The notes below the pieces were generated by a model. It was given only the letters and a program-made list of their open reading frames with translations. It was not told the origin of the DNA and did not search any database. From NCBI RefSeq assembly GCF_033170155.1, contig NZ_CP137079.1, positions 3,596,001 through 3,660,000 of the forward strand: 64,000 nt of DNA, in the 5' to 3' direction. Origin of the DNA: Raineyella sp. W15-4 (GTDB taxonomy: Bacteria; Actinomycetota; Actinomycetes; Propionibacteriales; Propionibacteriaceae). A program made the position numbers and the translations under genes. Shown piece by piece: positions 58,592-64,000 of this stretch; within the stretch, counting starts at the first letter, position 1, and every line of letters begins with the position of its first letter.

Positions 58592-59932
58592 ATGGACGGT
58601 GATGGCACGGACAGGGAGTGGGGGACCCGGACCGGGGCTGTGTTGGCCGGGGTCCTGGACCTGCTGGACGGATTGGATGATGACCGGGCGCTCGCGACGG
58701 ACGCGGAGCGCCTGGCCCTGATGGGGGCAGCGATCGAGGCCGCGGACCGGCTGCGCGTATTGGCGTCGGTGCTCGTCGGTGAGGCTGAGGCGTCCGGCGC
58801 GGATGTCGCGGCGACCGGATTGTCGGTGGTGAGCTGGCTGGCCGACACCCGCCGGATGACCCGGCGCGAGGTGTGGGCACTGCTGCATGAGGGGCGGGAT
58901 CTGGCCGGTCTGCCGGTGTTGACCGCGGCCGGATTGGCGGGAGCGGTCTCCCCCCAGCAGGCCCGCACGATCAGCAGGGTGCTGGCCGAGTTGCCCGACG
59001 AGCTGGACCCTGCTCTGCTCCGGCAGGCGGAACGGGACATGGTGGAGCACGCGGCTGAACTCGACTCCCAGGGGCTGTCGATCCTGGCGGAGCATCTGCT
59101 GGAGATCCTCGCGCCGGAGACGGCAGACGACCTGGAGGCCAAGCGGCTGGAACGGGAACTGCGCCGGGCACGGCGGAACCGCTCGCTGTCGTTCGTACGT
59201 GACGGTCAGGGGTCGGTGCTGATCCGCGGCAAACTGCCCGTCCTCGCCGCCGAGACCCTGATCACGCAGATCGAGGCGCTCGTCGACCGGGACCGTCGCA
59301 GGGCTCTCGACGCGCTGGACCCGCTCGCGGAGGACGTCACCCCCGCCATGCGTCGCGCCGATGCCCTGGTGGCTCTCGCCGAGGCAACGGCCCTGCACCG
59401 CGACACGCCGTCCCACGGAGGCGATCGGCCCCGGGTGGTGGTCACGATCGCGGCGGACCGGCTTCGGGACCTTGCCGCCGGGGCCGGGCTGATCGGCACC
59501 GGCGAGAGGATCGCCGCCGGTGAGCTGCGCCGGTTGTGCTGTGATGCCGACCTGCTCCCGGTCGTCCTCGGTGGGAGCGGTGAGGTCCTCGACGTCGGCC
59601 GCGAGCATCGGCTGGTCACCCCGCCGATCCGGGCCGCGCTGACCGTCCGCGACCGGGGCTGCGTGTTCCCCGGCTGTGACCGGCCACCCGCCGCCTGTCA
59701 CGCGCACCACATCATGCCCTGGCAGGAGGGAGGTGTCACGTCCCTCGACAACCTCGTCCTGGTCTGCGCTCACCACCACGGCATTGTGGAGCCCTCGCCG
59801 GACCCGCCGGGCCGGCGATGGGAGATCCGCCTCGGCGCCGGGGGCATTCCCGAGGTCCTCCCCCCGAGCCACGTCGACCGGACCCGCCGGCCCCGGCGCC
59901 ACCAACGGTTCCGGCTACCGACGGCCGCCTGA
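58592..59932 (+). CDS. DUF222/HNH endonuclease-domain protein (second copy)
   Basis: 446 residues: DUF222 region (about 20-330), then HNH with 'CVFPGCDRPPAACHAHHIMP' and 'NLVLVCAHHHGIVE'. It is clearly diverged from the copy at 17671 (different N-terminus, C-x4-C spacing and HNH loop), so it is not a recent duplicate. ATG 58592 is used; in-frame codons upstream to 58481 cross an AT-rich promoter-like patch. Its last 18 bp overlap the end of convergent cydC. Confidence 0.9.
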   Translation: MDGDGTDREWGTRTGAVLAGVLDLLDGLDDDRALATDAERLALMGAAIEAADRLRVLASVLVGEAEASGADVAATGLSVVSWLADTRRMTRREVWALLHEGRDLAGLPVLTAAGLAGAVSPQQARTISRVLAELPDELDPALLRQAERDMVEHAAELDSQGLSILAEHLLEILAPETADDLEAKRLERELRRARRNRSLSFVRDGQGSVLIRGKLPVLAAETLITQIEALVDRDRRRALDALDPLAEDVTPAMRRADALVALAEATALHRDTPSHGGDRPRVVVTIAADRLRDLAAGAGLIGTGERIAAGELRRLCCDADLLPVVLGGSGEVLDVGREHRLVTPPIRAALTVRDRGCVFPGCDRPPAACHAHHIMPWQEGGVTSLDNLVLVCAHHHGIVEPSPDPPGRRWEIRLGAGGIPEVLPPSHVDRTRRPRRHQRFRLPTAA

Positions 59933-61675
59933 GGATCGGAGGCATTCAGGCTCGGGACTGCCCGACGTGGCACCTCCCGACATGGTCGCGCCCGACGTGC
60001 TGCCCGAGGCGGTCGCGCCCGAGGCGGTCGAACCGGGTGCGACGGCGCCCGGAGGGGCGTACGCGGTGAGGTCGACGACCCGGTCACAGGCGTCCCGGAC
60101 CACCGGGTCGTGGGTGATCACCAGCACCGCCGCGCCCTCGGTGGCCGCCCACAGGTCGGTGACCAGGGTCTCCGCGGTCTCCTCGTCGAGGTGTTCGGTC
60201 GGTTCGTCGAGGATCACCACGTCCGCGGCACCGACGAACAACCGGGCCGCCGCGAGCCGCCTGGCCTCGCCGCCGGACAGCCGTCCGCCGTGCTCGCCGA
60301 CCGCCCTCTCGGGTGCCAGGTCGAGACCGGCCCGGTGCAGGGCGGCGACCACCTCGTCGGCGGTGGCGTCCTTGCGGCCGATCCGGACGTTCTCGTCGAC
60401 CGATGTGTCGAACACATGAGCGTCCTGAGCCAAGTAGCCCACCGTGCCATGCACCTCGACCTCACCGGCCCGCGGCGGCAGCAGCCCCATCACCGTGGCG
60501 GCGACCGTGGTCTTGCCCAGGCCGCTGCGCCCCACCAGGGCGACCCGCTCGCCGGCGCCGATGTGCAGGTCGAGGTCGCGGACCACCGGGTCGGCACCGG
60601 GCCAGCCGGCCGCCAACCCGCGCAGGTCGAGGGAGGGCCCGCCGGGAAGCCGTGCGGGTCCGGTCTCCCGGCCGGTCGGCGGGGTGGCCAGCACCTCGTC
60701 GACCCGCCGCAGCGAGGACCGCACCCGGGTCCAGGTCTGGGCCGCCTCGGCCAGCGGCTCCAGGGTCTCGTGCAGGGCGAGCGGGGTGAGCACCAGCACG
60801 GCCAGTTGGACGACCGGCAGGGTGCCCGCGGCCGCCGCCGGCGCCCCGACGAGCAGCGCGCCGAGGACGGCCACCCCGGCAGCCGGCACCTGCAGGGCGC
60901 CGGCCAGTCCGCGGACCCGGGCCGCCCGCTCCTCGGCCGCGGTCAGCCGCGCGTTGAGCGCGTCGACCCGGTCGAGCGCCGCGTCCTGCACCCCGTACGC
61001 CACCAGGTCCGGGGCGGTCCGATGCAGTGCGGCCACCGCGTCGGCGAGTTCACCGCGCAGCGGAGCCAGCGAGGCGTCCGCCCGTCGGGAGGCGAGCCCG
61101 GCCAGCCACGGGATGACGATCCCGGCCAGCACAGCGCTGAGGCCGAGCAGGACCGCGGCCGGCACCGACAGCAGGCCGATGATCACGGTGGTCGCGACGG
61201 CGACCAGGCCGGCGGCGGTGGCGGGCACCACGACCCGGACCACCGCGTCCATCACGGCGCGGACGTCGTCGACGATCCGGACCAGCAGGTCGCCGCGACG
61301 CCGGCCGAGCAGCGTGGTCCGGCTGAGCACGTCGTAGACCCGCAGCCGCAGCGCGCTCTGCATCCGCAGCGCCAGGTCGTGGCCGAGGAGCCGTTCGGCG
61401 TAGCGGAGCACCCCGCGGGAGATGCCGAAGGTGCGGACGGCGGTGATGGCGACCATCAGATAGAGGATCGGCGGGTGCTGCGCGGCGCGCGACAACAGCC
61501 AGGCCGAGGTGCCGAGCAGTGCCACCGCGGCCCCGGAGGCGCCGGCGGCGAGCAGCACCGACCCGAGCACCCGGGATCGGCCCTCGGGCACGGCACGCAG
61601 CAGGGTGGCGAGCAGCCCGGCGGTGCCGGTGGGACCGGTGCCGGCGGGGGAACGGTCAGGCGTACGGGTGGTCAT
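59915..61675 (-). CDS. cydC: Thiol reductant ABC exporter subunit CydC
   Basis: 586 residues. A six-helix membrane domain with 'RYAERLLGHDLALRMQSALR' is followed by an ATPase with 'GRSGLGKTT', 'LSGGEARR' and 'VVILDEPTEHLD'. CydDC exports glutathione or cysteine and is needed for cytochrome bd assembly. The last 35 residues are a Gly/Ser/Thr/Ala repeat tail not seen in typical CydC. Coupled to cydD by a 4-bp overlap. Confidence 0.94.
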   Translation of the reverse strand: MTTRTPDRSPAGTGPTGTAGLLATLLRAVPEGRSRVLGSVLLAAGASGAAVALLGTSAWLLSRAAQHPPILYLMVAITAVRTFGISRGVLRYAERLLGHDLALRMQSALRLRVYDVLSRTTLLGRRRGDLLVRIVDDVRAVMDAVVRVVVPATAAGLVAVATTVIIGLLSVPAAVLLGLSAVLAGIVIPWLAGLASRRADASLAPLRGELADAVAALHRTAPDLVAYGVQDAALDRVDALNARLTAAEERAARVRGLAGALQVPAAGVAVLGALLVGAPAAAAGTLPVVQLAVLVLTPLALHETLEPLAEAAQTWTRVRSSLRRVDEVLATPPTGRETGPARLPGGPSLDLRGLAAGWPGADPVVRDLDLHIGAGERVALVGRSGLGKTTVAATVMGLLPPRAGEVEVHGTVGYLAQDAHVFDTSVDENVRIGRKDATADEVVAALHRAGLDLAPERAVGEHGGRLSGGEARRLAAARLFVGAADVVILDEPTEHLDEETAETLVTDLWAATEGAAVLVITHDPVVRDACDRVVDLTAYAPPGAVAPGSTASGATASGSTSGATMSGGATSGSPEPECLRSSGGRR

Positions 61676-63393
61676 GCGGGCACCCCCACGGGTCCGACGG
61701 TCACCACGCGGTCGCAGGCGGCCACCACGGCCGGCCGGTGGGTGACCACCAGGGCGCTGGTGGTGGCGTCGGCGTCGCGCAGCGTGGCCAGCACCCGCCG
61801 TTCGGTGTCCGGATCCAGCCCGGCGGTGGGTTCGTCGAGGATCAGCAGGCGACCGCCGCCGTGGCTCAGCCGCAGCAGGGCACGGGCCAGGCCGACCCGG
61901 CGCCGCTCCCCGTCGGAAAGCCCTTCCGACTCGTCGCCGACCTCGTGGTCGAGGGCCAGTTCGGCGGCCCCGGCCCGGTCCAGGGCGGCCCGAATCGCCT
62001 CGACGGGGGCGCCCGGGGCGCCGAGGGCGACGTTCGCCCCGACCGTACGTTCCGGCAGTCCGGGGGTCTGGCCGACCCAGGCGACCCGACGGCGCCAGGC
62101 CGCCAGGTCGACCCGGTCCAGCGGCACCCCGCCGAGCAGCACCTCGCCGGCGGAGGGTCGGATGAAGCCCATCAGCACCGCCAACAGGGTGGACTTCCCG
62201 CCGCCGCTGGGCCCGACGACGGCGACGAACTCACCTGGCGCCAGGTCCAGGTCGAGGCTCCGCAGGGCGGGAGTGTCCGCACCGGGGTAGGTGACCTGCA
62301 GGTCGCGGACCCGCACCGCCGGGACGGTGGGGTCGGTCGGCAGGCTCTCCGACGGCGACGTTCCCGATGGCAAGATCCTGGACGGCAAGATCCTGGACGA
62401 CAGCGTCCCCGACGACACCGACGATGACGGGCCGGCACCCATCCGGGGCGCGTCGATCTCGGCGAAGGCCCGGTCGGCCGCCGCGACCCCTTCGGCGGAG
62501 TCGTGGTAGTGGACGCCGACCTGGCGCAGCGGCAGGTAGACCTCGGGGGCGAGCACGAGCAGGAACAGCCCGCTGGCCAGGTCCATCTCGCCGTTGACCG
62601 TCCGGATGCCGATCGACACCGCGATGATCGCGACCGACAGTGTCGACAGCAGTTCCAGGGTCATCGAGGAGAGGAAGGAGATCCGCAGCGTGCCCATCGT
62701 CTCCTCGCGGTTGCGGGCCTCGATCCGTTGTAGGCCGATCGCCTGGGCGCGGGCCCGGCCGAACACCTGGAGGGTCGGCAGGCCGGCGACCAGGTCGGCG
62801 AAGTGGTGGGCCAGCCGGGCCTGGACGTCCCAGCGGCGGGCCATCCGGCGTTCGGTGGCCCAGCCGATCAGCGCCATGAAGAACGGGATCAGCGGCACGG
62901 TGAGCACCAGGACCAGGGTGGACCACAGGTCGGAGGTGAGGATCGCCACCCCGACCACGAGCGGCACGGTGACCGCCAGCAGGAGTTGCGGGAGGTACTT
63001 GGCGTAGTAGCCGTCGAGGGCGTCGAGCCCATGGGTGACCAGGTCGACCAGCCCACCGGTGTCGGTGCGCGGGTCGAGCGGGCGACCCAGCCGGGCCGCC
63101 ACCACCTCGTGGCGGAGCTGGCCCTTGACCAGCGCTGCAGCGCGTTGACCCAACCACGGGTTGATCCCGCGCAGCAGCGCGCGGCCGAGCAGGACCAGCG
63201 CCAGCAGCCCGACGGTCCGTCCCAGACCGTCGAGCCGCCCGGTGTCGAACACCCCGGCGATCTGGTGCGACAGCAGCCAGGCCTGGGCGACGACGAGGAA
63301 GGCCGTCAGCGTGCCGACGAGGACCCCGGCGACGAGGTAGATCCTCGTCGCCCGGGCCCTCGCCAGCAGGTTGCGGTGGACCGGTCCCGGCAT
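61672..63393 (-). CDS. cydD: Thiol reductant ABC exporter subunit CydD
   Basis: 573 residues. 'RGINPWLGQRAAALVKGQLR' lies in the membrane domain; the ATPase has 'GPSGGGKST', signature 'LSDGERRR' and '[12 protein letters not shown]'. The linker before the ATPase carries a short repeat (SRILP twice, DNA repeat near 62366-62396). ATG 63393 shares one base with the cydB stop (TGATG). Partner of CydC. Confidence 0.94.
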   Translation of the reverse strand: MPGPVHRNLLARARATRIYLVAGVLVGTLTAFLVVAQAWLLSHQIAGVFDTGRLDGLGRTVGLLALVLLGRALLRGINPWLGQRAAALVKGQLRHEVVAARLGRPLDPRTDTGGLVDLVTHGLDALDGYYAKYLPQLLLAVTVPLVVGVAILTSDLWSTLVLVLTVPLIPFFMALIGWATERRMARRWDVQARLAHHFADLVAGLPTLQVFGRARAQAIGLQRIEARNREETMGTLRISFLSSMTLELLSTLSVAIIAVSIGIRTVNGEMDLASGLFLLVLAPEVYLPLRQVGVHYHDSAEGVAAADRAFAEIDAPRMGAGPSSSVSSGTLSSRILPSRILPSGTSPSESLPTDPTVPAVRVRDLQVTYPGADTPALRSLDLDLAPGEFVAVVGPSGGGKSTLLAVLMGFIRPSAGEVLLGGVPLDRVDLAAWRRRVAWVGQTPGLPERTVGANVALGAPGAPVEAIRAALDRAGAAELALDHEVGDESEGLSDGERRRVGLARALLRLSHGGGRLLILDEPTAGLDPDTERRVLATLRDADATTSALVVTHRPAVVAACDRVVTVGPVGVPA

Positions 63394-64000
63394 CAGCCCG
63401 CGACGGGACCCGGGGCCGCTGCGACGACCGGCTCGTCGGCCGGGATGTCCTTGACCGACAGGCGCTTGCGGAACACCCAGTACGTCCAGGCCTGGTAGGC
63501 CAGCACGATCGGGGTCATCACGCCGGCGGCGATCGTCATGATCGTCAGCGTGTACGGGGTGGAGGCGGCCTGGAACACGGTCAGACCGTACGCCGGGTCG
63601 AGGGTGGACGGCACCACGTACGGGAACATCGCCGCGAAGACGTTCACGATCAGCGCCAGGATCGCGACGCCACCGCCGATGAAGGCCCAGCCCTCCCGGC
63701 CGCGGGTGTTCATCAGCCACAGCACCACCGTACCCAGCACGGCCACTAGCGCGGCCGGCCACAGCGACAGTGCCGGAGCGGCCCCGGCGGCCCCGCGGGC
63801 CAGCCCGGAGTAGCCGAGGTTCATCCAGATCACGAACGCAGCCATCCCGACCATCGTCACGATCCCGGTCCGCGAGGCGAGCGTGCGGGCCCGGTCGCGG
63901 ATGTCGCCGGACGTCTTGAGCGCGACGAAGGCAGCGCCGTGGGTGAGGAACAGCGCCACGAAGGTGATCCCGCCGAGCAGGGCGAAGGGGGTGAACAGAC
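63393..64000 (-). CDS. cydB: Cytochrome bd ubiquinol oxidase subunit II (5' part outside the window)
   Basis: The frame is open to base 64000 and beyond; visible codons read 'LFTPFALLGGITFVALFLTH', the conserved CydB interior, so the true start is outside. About 202 residues of several membrane helices remain, ending 'VLAYQAWTYWVFRKRLSVKD'. CydB with CydA forms the bd quinol oxidase for low-oxygen respiration. cydA is expected next upstream. First visible gene of cydB-cydD-cydC. Confidence 0.94.
   Translation of the reverse strand, partial: LFTPFALLGGITFVALFLTHGAAFVALKTSGDIRDRARTLASRTGIVTMVGMAAFVIWMNLGYSGLARGAAGAAPALSLWPAALVAVLGTVVLWLMNTRGREGWAFIGGGVAILALIVNVFAAMFPYVVPSTLDPAYGLTVFQAASTPYTLTIMTIAAGVMTPIVLAYQAWTYWVFRKRLSVKDIPADEPVVAAAPGPVAG

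Noticed and set aside
1-64000. Phage, transposase or integrase genes
   Set aside because: None found on either strand; the two HNH proteins are DUF222 types without mobile-element borders.

Overview
The window is high-GC DNA, almost fully coding, with GTG starts, ATGA/GTGA translational coupling and few Shine-Dalgarno-poor gaps. The gene content (two-subunit methylmalonyl-CoA mutase with MeaB, an oxygen-dependent-style cobalamin pathway, the FhaA/FhaB-PstP-RodA-PbpA-PknB-TrpG-CrgA cell-envelope locus, Cys-less ribosomal protein L33, DUF222/HNH genes) points to an actinobacterium, most likely of the Propionibacteriaceae. That placement is inference from gene content, not from a marker alignment.

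Region 1 (1-2846): the end of a small redox/catabolic cluster (ferredoxin reductase fragment, meta-cleavage-type alpha/beta hydrolase, Rieske ferredoxin) and a YbaK-type tRNA editing protein. Region 2 (about 2985-9643): cobalt handling. A cobalamin riboswitch precedes cbiMNQO (cobalt ECF importer). A second riboswitch on the opposite strand precedes cbtB-cbtA and a FhuF-like Fe-S protein. Next to them lie a His-rich CDF exporter and its ArsR repressor. Region 3 (9705-15644): the methylmalonyl-CoA mutase operon (unrecognised GNAT-like gene, mutA, mutB, meaB) behind a long cobalamin riboswitch. Region 4 (15700-26246): cobalamin biosynthesis, cobM-cobL on the minus strand and, behind a fourth riboswitch, a fused chelatase (BchI-BchD type), cobO, a cobB-cobC fusion, cobA and cobK on the plus strand, with a DUF222/HNH gene between.

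Region 5 (26275-31268): poxB, a HAD phosphatase, rpmG, a secreted trypsin-like protease, a MarR regulator and tRNA-Leu(CAG). Region 6 (31466-40942): the Ser/Thr kinase-phosphatase and peptidoglycan elongation locus. Region 7 (40946-48492): ROK sugar kinase, lysS, an ATP-grasp/alpha-E/transglutaminase trio, a YbjQ protein and a HAD phosphatase. Region 8 (48590-53127): a TetR regulator with a His-rich insert that is coupled to a heterodimeric ABC exporter. Region 9 (53272-58443): a putative persulfide-response regulon (Cys-rich mini-protein, CoA-disulfide-reductase/rhodanese fusion, CstR-like repressor) surrounding a gluconate module (gntP, gntK, FadR-type regulator). Region 10 (58592-64000): a second DUF222/HNH gene and cydB-cydD-cydC, with cydB running off the window.

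The dominant theme is B12. Cobalt uptake, corrin synthesis and a B12-dependent enzyme are all placed behind cobalamin riboswitches within 17 kb. The observations most worth following are the riboswitch in front of the B12-requiring mutase, the CstR-like operators placed inside the promoter spacer of a Cys-rich mini-protein operon, and the FhuF-like gene coupled to cbtA.
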